Assembly: GCF_004681965.1 (NCBI RefSeq) | Contig: NZ_SMLL01000005.1 | Span: forward strand, 186,001-250,000 | Source of the DNA: Ramlibacter rhizophilus | Lineage (GTDB): Bacteria; Pseudomonadota; Gammaproteobacteria; Burkholderiales; Burkholderiaceae_C | Reading direction: 5' to 3' | Length of the DNA: 64,000 nt | Shown: in pieces, positions 36,923 through 45,715 of the stretch | How positions within the stretch are numbered: position 1 is the stretch's first letter | Layout of the letters: each line of letters opens with the position of its first letter | Notes under the pieces: model-generated | Seen by the model: the letters and a program-made list of their open reading frames with translations, nothing else | Told to the model about the DNA's origin: nothing | Database searches by the model: none | Position numbers and translations under genes: made by a program

Positions 36923-39640
36923 CTAGAAACCCTTGAGCGGATCGAAACCGGGGGGAAGGAAGCGCGGCTCGGCCTCCTGCGGTACCAGCAGCGCGCGGCC
37001 CGCGCGGTCGAGCCGCTCGAACAGGGCAAGGTCCAGCAGGAGGCCACGCTCCTGCGCCTGGCGCTCGCGCTGCTCCCGCTCCTGGGCCGTGAGCCGCTGC
37101 GCCCGCAGGCCGAGCGCATCCAGCGCCGCGCCCACGGCGTCCATGGCCTGGGCATCGGGTGCCGGCGCCACCACCAGCAGGTAGCCGGAAGGGCCCGGCG
37201 CCGGCGCCGCGGGGCGCAGCAGGTCCGACAGCTGCGCGGCCCAGAGGGCGCCTTGCGCAGGCCGCACCAGGGCGCCGAGGCCGCTCGCAGCCAGCGGGTC
37301 CTCTTCGCCGCACTGGAAGCCACGATGCACCGCTGCCGCCGCCGGCAGCGCAGCGCGCAGCAGCAGCGCACCGTCCACCGTCGGCAGCGCAAGGGCGAAA
37401 CCGGCTGGGGGTTGCGGCCCGTCCAGCTGCGCTTGCGCCGCATCCCAGCAGACGATCCCGACCCGCCCCGCTTGCGCACACCGCAGCACCAGCCCCTGGA
37501 CCAGCCAGGGCTGCGCAGCCTGCGTGACCAGGCAGGTCGCCAGTCCGAACTCATTGCGCGAGGCGCGCGCCCACGTGAGGTCGAAGGCCGACGGTGCCGT
37601 GGCCAGCGCCGGTCCGCCCTCGGCGCGCAGCACCGCGCGCACCGGGCTGCGCTGCGCCGCATCGCGCAGGTCCCGAGTGCCGGTGATCGCGAACTGCCCG
37701 GCCTCGCATTGGGACAACACCGCCGGGACCGCGGGCTCCCCCAGCACCTGCGCCAGGGTCGCGAGCGCGCCGGCTTCACGGGCCACGCCCAGGCTGGCGC
37801 CGTGGCCCTGCATGGCCGTCTGCAGCATGCGCGCGAGTTCGCCGGGTGCGATGCGCAGGGCCACGTCCGCGTGCGGCGACAGGCGGCGGGGCACGGCACC
37901 TACCCCAGCCGACGGCAGGGGTGCCAGCGCTTCCCGCGGATCGCCTGGCTGCGCAATGAGGGGGTATGGCCAGTCGCCCTCCCGCCCGGCGGCAACGTCC
38001 TCGGCGATGGGCGCGCCTTGCAGGAAGACACCGCGCACGGACTTGGGCGGCGCGGCTTCGAGCTTCTCCATGCCGAAGAAGCTGAGTGGAAAGCGGATGC
38101 TGGCGAAGGGGGCGTACTGGGCGTCCAGGTAATCCTGCCGCAGCTCGGCATAGGCCAGCCCGGCGAGCGACTGCACGCGGGCGATCGCCTGGCGCAGGTC
38201 CGGGCGGGCGCAGGCGAGATCGGCCACGAAGGACTGCGGCGGCACCGAGGCCAGCTGCTCGCGCAGCCGCCGCACCTGGCGCGCGGTGTCCAGCGTGGTC
38301 TCGTGCTCGTGCTCGGGCGCGCGCCCTCGTGGCCCGCGCCGCACGTCGCGCGGCGCGCTGGCACAGCGGTACCAGAAGTAGTGCCCCGCCCCTGGCGAGT
38401 CGCTCGCGTCCAGCGCCCAACGGTAACGGGCATCCAGGATCGCGGCGAGCTCGCCGGCACGCATGGCGGGGTCGAGTTCAAGGCGTTCATCCGCGAAGAA
38501 GGCGTCGCGGAAGCGCTCGACGATGTCGGGGTGGACCTCCAGCACCAGCGCCTGCACCACGGCCAGCGCTTCAGGCGCGAGCCGCGCCGCGGCCGCCTCG
38601 CACAAGCGCGCCCAGGGTCGATCGGCCGGCGCACCGTCCAGCGTCCCCGCGTCGCGGAATTCGCGCACCAGCGGGCGCATGCGCGCAAGCTCGCGGGCCA
38701 GCGCCTGCGGCGCGAGGAACACGCCGTCGTCTTCGCGCGCCCCCTCCTCGAAGTGGCGGATGGCCTTGTCGAGCAACTCGGCGAATCGATGCACGCTGGG
38801 GGCGTCCGGGTCCGCCGCGCGCTCCCTGGCCAGTGTGAGCGCAGCTTCGTTGGCCTGCGTCCACTGGTGCATGAGGTGCGGGTGGTTCGCCGCGAAGGCA
38901 GCCAGGCCCGTGGCCGCCGAATTGCCCAACCCGATGTAGCGGCGCCAGGCCGGCGCGAGCCGCACGGCACGACGCGGGTCGCGCACGCGGGCGAGGTGGT
39001 CCACCAGGTCGAACACGTACTCGCGCAGCATGAAGCCGGAGCAGAACTGCGCGTGATAGGGCCGGCGCAGCGGATGGTTCGGCTCCAGGCCGGCGAAGGC
39101 GCGCGTTCCGAGCTGGCCGTTGCCGATGAAGGCCGTGGTGCGCAGGATGTAGCCCACCGGTGCGATGAGGCGCAGGTCCGGCTGCTCGCCGCGCGCCAGG
39201 CTGTCGACCACCGGATCGAACACACGGGCACTGCGATTGCCGCGCGCGTACATGAGGGTGTCGTAGTCGGCCAGTCCGGCGCGTTGGCGCGGCACCTCGC
39301 GACGCAGCCGCGCCTCGCGCTCGGGCGTCCATTCGCCCTGGCACAGCACGCCCATGGCGTCCCAGCTCGCGGCGAAGTTGCGGTCGGTCTTCTGTGCCTC
39401 GTCCAGCTTCTGGGCGATGAGGAAGAAGTGGAACAGCCAGCCCGCGCCTTCCAGCTGGTAGAGCACCTCGCCGCGGCCCTCGTCGTCCAGGTCAAAGCGC
39501 AGCTTGTGCACCTTCCAGCGCCCGCGCACCAGCTCGCGCATCGCGCTGCGCGGAAAGCTCAAGGGCGTGGGCACGATGGCGGCGATGCGCTCGGGGGTCA
39601 TCACCAGCTCGGGCGGCCGGGTTGGTACGCCGGCACTCAT
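36923..39640 (-). CDS. Large cytoplasmic protein of unknown function
   Basis: 905 residues, with no signal peptide or membrane segment. Residues 1-560 look well ordered, with conspicuous motifs KVHKLRFDLDDEGRGEVLYQLEGAGWLFHFF (44-74), IAPVGYILRTTAFIGNGQLGTRAF (159-182), YHAQFCSGFMLREYVFDLVDHLARVRD (195-221) and YIGLGNSAATGLAAFAANHPHLMHQW (235-260). Residues 590-790 have a GASLGVAREAGALATL segment that faintly recalls DUF3726. The last 100 residues are Ala/Arg-rich. I recognise no catalytic motif. The ATG overlaps the amidohydrolase stop, so it is translated with it; it could be two proteins fused. Likely central to the pathway of this operon. Confidence 0.8.
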   Translation of the reverse strand: MSAGVPTRPPELVMTPERIAAIVPTPLSFPRSAMRELVRGRWKVHKLRFDLDDEGRGEVLYQLEGAGWLFHFFLIAQKLDEAQKTDRNFAASWDAMGVLCQGEWTPEREARLRREVPRQRAGLADYDTLMYARGNRSARVFDPVVDSLARGEQPDLRLIAPVGYILRTTAFIGNGQLGTRAFAGLEPNHPLRRPYHAQFCSGFMLREYVFDLVDHLARVRDPRRAVRLAPAWRRYIGLGNSAATGLAAFAANHPHLMHQWTQANEAALTLARERAADPDAPSVHRFAELLDKAIRHFEEGAREDDGVFLAPQALARELARMRPLVREFRDAGTLDGAPADRPWARLCEAAAARLAPEALAVVQALVLEVHPDIVERFRDAFFADERLELDPAMRAGELAAILDARYRWALDASDSPGAGHYFWYRCASAPRDVRRGPRGRAPEHEHETTLDTARQVRRLREQLASVPPQSFVADLACARPDLRQAIARVQSLAGLAYAELRQDYLDAQYAPFASIRFPLSFFGMEKLEAAPPKSVRGVFLQGAPIAEDVAAGREGDWPYPLIAQPGDPREALAPLPSAGVGAVPRRLSPHADVALRIAPGELARMLQTAMQGHGASLGVAREAGALATLAQVLGEPAVPAVLSQCEAGQFAITGTRDLRDAAQRSPVRAVLRAEGGPALATAPSAFDLTWARASRNEFGLATCLVTQAAQPWLVQGLVLRCAQAGRVGIVCWDAAQAQLDGPQPPAGFALALPTVDGALLLRAALPAAAAVHRGFQCGEEDPLAASGLGALVRPAQGALWAAQLSDLLRPAAPAPGPSGYLLVVAPAPDAQAMDAVGAALDALGLRAQRLTAQEREQRERQAQERGLLLDLALFERLDRAGRALLVPQEAEPRFLPPGFDPLKGF

Positions 39641-40635
39641 GCCGCGCCCTCCCCGCCCGGGCGGCCGTGGCGCGCCAGCAGCTGCGCCGGGTTGTCCTGG
39701 GCGATGCGTGCCGCCAGCTCGCGCGGCAGGAATTCCAGCCAGCGCCCGGGCTCCTGGACCCCCATGGCGAAGGGCCAGTCGGATCCGAACAGCACGCGGT
39801 CCGTGCCAAAGGTGCTCGCCGCGAGAGCGAGCGCATCGGCGTCGTGGGTGATGCAGTCCACGCACAGCCGCCGCAGGGCCTTGCGCACCTTCTCGCCGCC
39901 CAGCCAGGCGCCTTCGCGCCCGGTGTCCTGTCCGCGTGCGAGCCGTCCCGCGACGGCGGGCAGTGAGCCCCCGCCATGCGCCAGGCAGAAGGTGATGCGC
40001 GGATGCCGTTCGGCGATGCCGCCCATGGCCAGGTGGGCGCCGGCCAGTGCGGTCTCGCCGGGCCCACCGAGGAGGTTGGTGAGCGAGAGCGCCCGAAGGC
40101 GCGGGTCACAAGCCTGCGGCGGATGCAGGAAAAGGAAGGCGCCTGCCGCATCGAGCGCGGACCAGAGCGGCTCGTAGGCGGCGTCGGACAGCACGCGCAG
40201 GCCGACGGGGTCGCCAGCCGGCATGGCGAATCGTGCATGCCCGGCGGCGATGCGTTCCGCCGCGACGATGGCCGTCACCTCCGGGTGCTGCACGGGCAGG
40301 TGGTGCAGCGCGGACAGGCGCGAGGCGTGCGCCGCGACCATCCGGTCCAGCGCCTCGTTCAGGCGCAGGCTCCAGCGCTGCGCGGAAGCGGCATCCAGCG
40401 CGGGACGGTACAGCGTTGGCGGCACGGACACCCACGCAGCCTCGACGCCATGGCGGTCCATCCATTCGAGCAGCTGCTGCGGCTCGTAGACCTGCGCGTT
40501 GGCCAGCTCATGGCCATCGACCACGAGTCGCCCGGCCGGTGTGCACTGGACACCCTCGATGTCCGCGAGGTCCGAGCCCACCAGCGGCACCAGGTGGGCA
40601 TGCACGTCGAGAAGGACAGGGGTCGATGGCTTCAC
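39637..40635 (-). CDS. Amidohydrolase family protein, ACMSD-like
   Basis: 332 residues. The metal-binding HxH is in LLDVHAHLVPL (residues 11 and 13), with further expected ligands in FLFLHPPQA, CLAHGGGSLP and the Asp of LFGSDWPFAMG. This is the amidohydrolase-2 pattern of 2-amino-3-carboxymuconate-6-semialdehyde decarboxylase and related gamma-resorcylate or uracil decarboxylases. A non-oxidative decarboxylation or hydrolysis of a ring-derived acid is likely. Both ends overlap neighbours by four bases (LacI stop and 905-residue gene start). Confidence 0.87.
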   Translation of the reverse strand: MKPSTPVLLDVHAHLVPLVGSDLADIEGVQCTPAGRLVVDGHELANAQVYEPQQLLEWMDRHGVEAAWVSVPPTLYRPALDAASAQRWSLRLNEALDRMVAAHASRLSALHHLPVQHPEVTAIVAAERIAAGHARFAMPAGDPVGLRVLSDAAYEPLWSALDAAGAFLFLHPPQACDPRLRALSLTNLLGGPGETALAGAHLAMGGIAERHPRITFCLAHGGGSLPAVAGRLARGQDTGREGAWLGGEKVRKALRRLCVDCITHDADALALAASTFGTDRVLFGSDWPFAMGVQEPGRWLEFLPRELAARIAQDNPAQLLARHGRPGGEGAA

Positions 40636-41678
40636 GGCTTTCTTGCTCCCTGCGAGGAGGCACGCTCGACCAACTCGCGCGGCAGCTCGATACGCACTGG
40701 GCCGGCGGCCGGGGCCTCGGCCGCGCGCAGCAGCTCGGCCAGCTGCGTGGCCGCTAGCTGGGGGCTGGAGCTGAGCGTGCTGAGTGCAGGCCGAAGATAG
40801 GCGCCCAGGTCGATGTCACCGAAACCGACCACCGCCACGTCCTGCGGAACGCGCAGGCCGCGGTCCTCCAGCGCCGCGATGGCGCCCATGGCGATCTCGT
40901 CGCTGCCGGCCTGCAATGCGGTGAAGGAGATGCCCTCGTCCAGCGCGCGCATGACCGATTCGTGGCCGGCCGTGTAGCGGAAGGACATGTCCCAGACCCG
41001 CACCGGATCGAAGGTGCCGGCGGCCTGCAGCGCGTCGCGGTAGCCGAGGAAGCGCTCCGTGCCGATGGCCGAGCCCTTCACGCGGCCCACGTAGGCGACC
41101 TGCCGGTGCCCCAGCGCCAGCAGGCGCTCCACCGAACGGCGCGTGGCACTGCGTTCCTCGTGCACGATGGAGCCGATGCCCTCGCGGGACAGGTCCTGCC
41201 CCAGGGAAACCACTGCCACGCCCTGGGCCAGGAGTTGGCGGCCGGCCTCGAACACCGGCCGGGTGAGCGCGTCCGACGTGGCCAGCACCACGCCGCGCAA
41301 CTTCATGCGCAGTGCCCGGGCCAGGAACTGCTCCAGTCGCTGCTGCTGGTGCCCCAGATTGAACAGCAGCAGGTCGTATCCCTGGCCCTCCAGCGCGCGC
41401 TGCACATGCTGTGTCAGCTCGGCGAAGTGGCGCTGCGCGATATCGCCCACCAGCAGGGCGACTGCATTGCCCTGCCCGCGTCGCAGGCCCTGGGCCATGG
41501 GGTCGGGCCTGAAGTCCAGCGCCAGCATGGCTTGCGTGACCTGCTCGCGCTTGAGCGCGGAGACGGTCGCCGAGCCATTGATCACGCGCGAGACGGTGGC
41601 CAGCGACACGCCGGCCTGGCGTGCCACGTCCACCACGGTGATGGGCCGGCCGGCCCGGGCGAGCGATGGGCTGGGCAT
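40632..41678 (-). CDS. LacI-family transcriptional regulator
   Basis: 348 residues from ATG at 41678, which overlaps the GST stop. The helix-turn-helix and hinge are ITVVDVARQAGVSLATVSRVINGSATVSALKREQVTQAMLALDF (about 14-57), followed by a periplasmic-binding-like ligand domain (GNAVALLVGDI; GSDEIAMGAIAALEDRGLRVPQDVAVVGFGDIDLG). It probably represses its own operon through GAAAACGTTTTC at 42314-42325. Its position inside the operon gives feedback control. Confidence 0.9.
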   Translation of the reverse strand: MPSPSLARAGRPITVVDVARQAGVSLATVSRVINGSATVSALKREQVTQAMLALDFRPDPMAQGLRRGQGNAVALLVGDIAQRHFAELTQHVQRALEGQGYDLLLFNLGHQQQRLEQFLARALRMKLRGVVLATSDALTRPVFEAGRQLLAQGVAVVSLGQDLSREGIGSIVHEERSATRRSVERLLALGHRQVAYVGRVKGSAIGTERFLGYRDALQAAGTFDPVRVWDMSFRYTAGHESVMRALDEGISFTALQAGSDEIAMGAIAALEDRGLRVPQDVAVVGFGDIDLGAYLRPALSTLSSSPQLAATQLAELLRAAEAPAAGPVRIELPRELVERASSQGARKP

Positions 41679-42292
41679 CAGGCAGGCAAGGTGGCTTGCA
41701 TGGACGGACGGGGCAGCACGTGCCCGGTCCACCAGCGGTGCAGCGTCGGGCGGGCTTCGAAGGCGAGCTTGTCGTCAAAGCGGAATATGAGCCAGCCGAC
41801 CGTGCACGCCAGGGCGATGGCCGCGTGATCGAAGCCGCGCGCTCCCGCCAGGGCAGGCGCCGCGATATCGTGCTGCAGCCGGTCGAGCGCGCGGTTGACC
41901 TGCCCCAGCGCGTGCGTGACCAGCGCCGCATCCGCCTGTCCTTCCGGGCGGGCCCGCTCACGCCGCACGTGCATCGCGGCTTCGACCACGCCGCCCGCGA
42001 TGGCCGCCAGGCTCAGCGCACGCCAGCGATCCGGTCCTGTTTGCGGCAGCAGGCGATGGCCGCCGAAGGTGGCGTCCAGCCATTCGCAGATGACGTGCGA
42101 GTCGACATACACCTCGCCGTCGGCGGTCTCCAGCACGGGCACGCGGCCCAGCGGGTTCTGCGCCAGGAAGTCCGCGTCGGCTGGCCGCAGCACGGTGGGA
42201 ACCAGCTCGATGCGGTCAGCAATGCCGAGCTCGTGCGCGGTCACGCGTACCTTGCGGGCGAAAGGGGAGGCACTCGTCAAACGCAGGCGCAT
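41678..42292 (-). CDS. Glutathione S-transferase family protein
   Basis: 204 residues from ATG at 42292. The N-terminal thioredoxin-like domain has LTSASPFARKVRVTAHELG, with the catalytic Ser region, and GRVPVLETADGEVYVDSHVICEWLD, the glutathione-binding cis-Pro and DS motif. A helical C-terminal domain follows. Catabolic GSTs isomerise or conjugate ring-cleavage products. As the first gene after the LacI-type operator it opens the seven-gene operon. Confidence 0.85.
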   Translation of the reverse strand: MRLRLTSASPFARKVRVTAHELGIADRIELVPTVLRPADADFLAQNPLGRVPVLETADGEVYVDSHVICEWLDATFGGHRLLPQTGPDRWRALSLAAIAGGVVEAAMHVRRERARPEGQADAALVTHALGQVNRALDRLQHDIAAPALAGARGFDHAAIALACTVGWLIFRFDDKLAFEARPTLHRWWTGHVLPRPSMQATLPA

Positions 42293-42313
42293 CGTCGGGC
42301 TCCAAACGTCCAA

Positions 42314-42360
42314 GAAAACGTTTTCAAACCCAGTGTCGAAGCGCACAACGCCGCCGTCAA
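42314..42360 (-). promoter_or_regulatory. Promoter and LacI-type operator for the GST-to-ALDH operon
   Basis: On the minus strand TTGACG (42360-42355) and GACACT (42337-42332) are 17 bases apart. Just downstream lies the perfect palindrome GAAAACGTTTTC (42314-42325), with a central CG as in LacI/PurR-family operators, 21 bases before the GST start codon. The operon's own LacI regulator is the natural ligand. Confidence 0.75.
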
Positions 42361-42415
42361 GGCGGCAAAGCCAGGGAATACCCTGAGCCAGGAGCGCCTG
42401 GGCGGCGCTGCGTAA

Positions 42416-43699
42416 CTAGGCGCGCACTGCGGCAGGCGCCGGCCTGGCCCGCGCCATGAGCTCGTCGGCCTCGTCGGGCTCCACGCCCTCCGGCAGCACC
42501 GCCTGGGTGGCCCGCACCCCATACAGCCACGGCGACGCCACCGCCTGCGGCACCTCGCCCGCGGCGGCATGCGCGCCCGCCGCCTCCAACAGGGTGCGGC
42601 GCATCGCCACCACCGCGCGGTCGCTGCTGCCCAGGTGCTCGCGCGTGCGGTCGGCAATGGGGCCGGCGGTCTCCGTCACCATCGCGTCCTGCGCGCGGAT
42701 GCCGTGGATGCCGGTGAAGGACGTGGTCTTCTGCTTCTCGCGGTCGATGAGGTAGTCGTTGTCGAGGCGCTCGGTGGGGATGGTCGTGCCGGGGATCACC
42801 TTGCGGTGGTTCACCTCGCCGTTGCGCCACAAGGCCAGCTCGTCGTCCTGCAGGGGCCCGTCGGGACGGTAGGTCACGCAGATGACCCAGCAGCGTTCGT
42901 CCGTCATGGGCACCCACATGCGCACCAGCTGCGCCTCCGACGGGCGCGGCGGGATCATGGTGAAGAAAGGCAGCAGGAACTGGTTCAGGCGCCAGTAGCG
43001 CCGGTCGCCATCGACCGCCCGCCCGTTGCAGGCCATGAAGCCGGCCGGCGTCGGCAGGATCTTCCAGGCCGGGGCCGTGTCGTCGGTGAAATAGCGGCCG
43101 GTGAGCGCGCGGTGGTCGGTGTCCTTCTTGTCCACGAGGCGGTGCAGGAAGCCGACGTGCGCGCTGTCCAGCTCGCCTTCCATGGCCTGCGCGTAGTTGC
43201 AGTCCTGCTGCCAGCGCGAGGCGTAGACCTGCGCCTCGGGCACGCCCAGCCATTCGAAGGCGGGCAGCTCGGGGGCCGTGTCGGCCTCGCCCAGGTACAC
43301 CCACAGCAAGCCGCCCGCCAGCCGGCAGGGATAGGAGCGCGCGCGGATGTTCAGGCGCATGCGGCTGCTTGCGGGCTCGGTGGGCAGTTCCAGGCACTGG
43401 CCGTCCACGTCGAACTTCCAGCCGTGGTAGACGCAGCGCAAGCCGCCCTCCTCGTTGCGGCCGAAGAAGAGGCTGGCACCGCGGTGCGGGCAGTGCTCGT
43501 CCAGCACGCCGACGCGGCCGTCGCTGTCGCGGAACACGACCAGGCGTTCGCCGAGCAGTTGCAGGCGCACCGGCGCGTCGTCGCACGCGGGCACTTCGGC
43601 GGCCGTCATGGCCGGAATCCAGAACGCGCGCATGAAGCGGCCCATGGGGGTGCCCGGGCCGGTCTGCGTCAGCAGGGCGTTCTTGTCGTGACTGAGCAT
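42416..43699 (-). CDS. Rieske non-heme iron ring-hydroxylating oxygenase, large subunit (phthalate dioxygenase-like)
   Basis: 427 residues from ATG at 43699, preceded by GAGGAGAC. The Rieske cluster motif CPHRGASLF...CVYHGW (C-x-H-x16-18-C-x2-H, about residues 68-92) and the mononuclear iron ligands in MEGELDSAHVGFLHR (about 178-192) are intact. It resembles phthalate 4,5-dioxygenase-type or vanillate demethylase-type oxygenases that need a separate reductase; none is in the window. It is downstream of the ankyrin and meta-cleavage hydrolase genes on the same strand, and upstream of the LacI operon's promoter. Confidence 0.88.
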   Translation of the reverse strand: MLSHDKNALLTQTGPGTPMGRFMRAFWIPAMTAAEVPACDDAPVRLQLLGERLVVFRDSDGRVGVLDEHCPHRGASLFFGRNEEGGLRCVYHGWKFDVDGQCLELPTEPASSRMRLNIRARSYPCRLAGGLLWVYLGEADTAPELPAFEWLGVPEAQVYASRWQQDCNYAQAMEGELDSAHVGFLHRLVDKKDTDHRALTGRYFTDDTAPAWKILPTPAGFMACNGRAVDGDRRYWRLNQFLLPFFTMIPPRPSEAQLVRMWVPMTDERCWVICVTYRPDGPLQDDELALWRNGEVNHRKVIPGTTIPTERLDNDYLIDREKQKTTSFTGIHGIRAQDAMVTETAGPIADRTREHLGSSDRAVVAMRRTLLEAAGAHAAAGEVPQAVASPWLYGVRATQAVLPEGVEPDEADELMARARPAPAAVRA

Positions 43700-43720
43700 G
43701 AATTTGTCTCCTCGCCTGGG

Positions 43721-43822
43721 CTCCCTCCCCCTCTGGGGGAGGGTCGGGGTGGGGGCGCCGTGCGCCGGTGACGCATCTTCGCACGAGGCCCCCATCCCAG
43801 CCTTCCCCCAGAGGAGGAAGGT
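43721..43822. repeat. Dispersed GC-rich repeat, copy A
   Basis: Two modules: CTCCCTCCCCCTCTGGGGGA with GGGTCGGGGTGGGGGC next, then after about 35 bases GAGGCCCCCATCCCAGCCTT followed by CCCCCAGAGGAGGAAGG. Each module contains a CCCCCTCTGGGGG-type self-complementary core. It lies between the ankyrin gene and the Rieske gene. Confidence 0.85.
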
Positions 43823-43850
43823 GCGACACGCGGTGCCACGGCGCAGCCGC

Positions 43851-44438
43851 TCACCGCGCCCCGGCCGCCCTCAGCATCCGCGCCACCTCGCCCTGTCCCT
43901 TGCGCTCGGCAAGCTGCAGCGCGCTGGCACCATCGCGGTCTTTTGCGTTCACGTCGCTGCCATGCGCGATCAGCAGCCGCACGATCTCGCGATGCGTGGG
44001 TCCGTCGGTGCCGAGCGCGATCGCTTCGAGCAGCGCCGTCCAGCCCAGGTTGTTGACGTGGTGGAGGTCGATGGGCGTGGCGAGCAGCACGCGCACGGTG
44101 TCGAGGTGGCCGCGGTAGGCCGGCCCCATGAGCGCGGTGCTGCCATAACGGTTGAGGCTGCGGACGTCCGCGCCGGCGGCCAGCGCCAGGCGCACCAGCT
44201 CGGCATGGCCCTCGCGCGCGGCGACGAGGAACGCGGAGTCGAGCTGCGCATCGCGTGCGTTCACGTCCGCGCCTTCCTTCAGCAGCCGCTCGAAAGCGGC
44301 GGCGTCGTTGCGCTGCGCCGCCGCGCGCAAAGCGGCGTCGACCGGCCGGTCCGCAGCCTGCGCAGGCAGGCCGGCCAGGCCGCACGCGAGGAGGACGAGG
44401 CGGCGGGTCGGCGGCCGCGATGGCGATGCACGGTGCAT
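43851..44438 (-). CDS. Exported ankyrin-repeat protein
   Basis: 195 residues. Signal peptide RRLVLLACGLAGLPAQA, then four to five ankyrin repeats (for example NDAAAFERLLKEGADVNARD, GHAELVRLALAAGADVRSLN, GHLDTVRVLLATPIDLHHVNN, REIVRLLIAHGSDVNAKD, GQGEVARMLRAAG). It should fold as a short periplasmic ankyrin solenoid for protein binding. Its partner is unknown. It is placed between the meta-cleavage-type hydrolase and the Rieske oxygenase genes, an unexpected neighbour for a catabolic set. Confidence 0.88.
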   Translation of the reverse strand: MHRASPSRPPTRRLVLLACGLAGLPAQAADRPVDAALRAAAQRNDAAAFERLLKEGADVNARDAQLDSAFLVAAREGHAELVRLALAAGADVRSLNRYGSTALMGPAYRGHLDTVRVLLATPIDLHHVNNLGWTALLEAIALGTDGPTHREIVRLLIAHGSDVNAKDRDGASALQLAERKGQGEVARMLRAAGAR

Positions 44439-44529
44439 GGGGATCCCGAGTGTGGAGGATGGGGCGCTGCGGCGGGCACCGCAGGACGCAGCGCCGGGCT
44501 GCCTTCCCCGAGGGTGGACGGGGCAGCGT

Positions 44530-45360
44530 TCAGCGCGCGTCGGCGAAAAAATCCAGCACCAGCCGGCAGAAGTCGTCCTTGCGCTCGATCTGCGTCCAGT
44601 GGCCGCAGTTGCCGAACACGTGCAGGTCCGAGTTGGGCAGCAGCGCGTTGAGCTTCCAGGCGTTGGAGACGGGAATGACCTGGTCGTCCCGTCCGTGCAC
44701 GACCAGCGCGGGCTGGGTGATGCGGCGGATCGCTTCCTCCGGCGTGGCCAGGGCCGCGATGTGGCGCTGGCGGGGCGCGGCGAACATGCGCGAGAAGGAC
44801 GCCTGGTAGCCGGGCCGCATGCTCGCCTGGAAGCGTGAGCGCACCAGCTCCTCGCTCAGGATGCGGCTGTCGTGCGCGAAGAGCTTGACGATGCGGCGCA
44901 TGTTGTCCTCGGACGGTTCGTAGCCCCACACCGCATCGAGCCCGGGCGTGAGCTCGAAGTCCACGCCCACCGAGCCCATGAGCACCAGGCGCTCCACGCG
45001 CTCGGGATGCCGCGCCGCGATGGCCAGCGCCAGTGCGCCGCCGAAGGAGTTGCCCACGATGCGCGCCCTGGGCACGCCCACCGCGTCCATCCAGGCGACC
45101 AGGTGGCGCACCCAGCCGTCCAGCGTGTAGTCGGGGTCCGCCTTGCGCTCGGTGTAGCCGAAGCCGGCGATGTCCGGCGCGAGCACGCGGTAGTGCCGCG
45201 CCAGCTCCGGCATCACCAGCCGCCAGTTCGCATAGGCCGTCACCCCCGGGCCCGAGCCGTGGATCAGGACGACGGGTTCGCCCTCGCCCTGCTCGAGGTA
45301 GTTGGTCTGCAGGCCGTCGGCCTGCACGCTGCGGCCGATCTCGGGGTCCTTGGGGGTCAT
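44530..45360 (-). CDS. Alpha/beta hydrolase, meta-cleavage product hydrolase type
   Basis: 276 residues from ATG at 45360, preceded by AGGAGAC. HGSGPGVTAYANW (oxyanion region), the nucleophile elbow GNSFGGALALAIA, the acid in VVHGRDDQVIP and the catalytic His in GNCGHWTQIE match the 2-hydroxymuconate semialdehyde hydrolase group (DmpD, XylF, BphD, MhpC). It hydrolyses a C-C bond in ring-cleavage products. No extradiol dioxygenase is adjacent. Together with the Rieske oxygenase it suggests aromatic ring degradation. Confidence 0.85.
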   Translation of the reverse strand: MTPKDPEIGRSVQADGLQTNYLEQGEGEPVVLIHGSGPGVTAYANWRLVMPELARHYRVLAPDIAGFGYTERKADPDYTLDGWVRHLVAWMDAVGVPRARIVGNSFGGALALAIAARHPERVERLVLMGSVGVDFELTPGLDAVWGYEPSEDNMRRIVKLFAHDSRILSEELVRSRFQASMRPGYQASFSRMFAAPRQRHIAALATPEEAIRRITQPALVVHGRDDQVIPVSNAWKLNALLPNSDLHVFGNCGHWTQIERKDDFCRLVLDFFADAR

Positions 45361-45715
45361 GCGGTCTCCTGGCAAGTGCTTGGACATCAGGGTTCGGCGG
45401 GGCGCACGCGCGCCCGCCACCACCACGCGATGCTGCAGCCTCGCGCAGGTCCCGTCCACCCCCGCAGCGCGGGCAGGAACGCCCCTGCTGCGCGATCAGG
45501 CCGCGCAGGTAGCCGACGGAGCCGACCGCGAGGCTGGTTTCCTCACTGCGTGTTTCATCGTGTCTGCTTGCTGGTTTTTTGCGTGGCTGGATCACCGTGC
45601 AGCGCCACGCAGGTTGGCAAGGGGCCTGCGGATTCCCGCCCAGGTTCTTCCCTAGGGCTGACGCGGGCGCGACAGCGCTCGGCACAATGGCCTCTCCTCG
45701 CTGGAGCCCTCCCGC
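45361..45715. other. Intergenic region of 355 bases
   Basis: Divergent promoter region between the meta-cleavage-type hydrolase and the serine hydrolase. A T-rich tract (GGTTTTTTGCG, near 45571-45581) breaks the high GC, and CACGCAGGTTGGCAAG follows. I see no convincing promoter, hairpin or gene. A short minus-strand stretch reads like coding sequence (GYLRGLIAQQGRSCPRCGGG, near 45450-45512) but has no start or family support. Confidence 0.4.

Noticed and set aside
37253..40177. 974-residue plus-strand frame opposite the 905-residue gene
   Set aside because: Arg/Gln/Gly-rich shadow; the minus-strand gene is coupled by four-base overlap to its neighbour and has balanced composition.
45430..45512. 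Possible small zinc-finger protein on the minus strand (GYLRGLIAQQGRSCPRCGGG)
   Set aside because: No start codon with a ribosome binding site and no family support; left as an intergenic remark.
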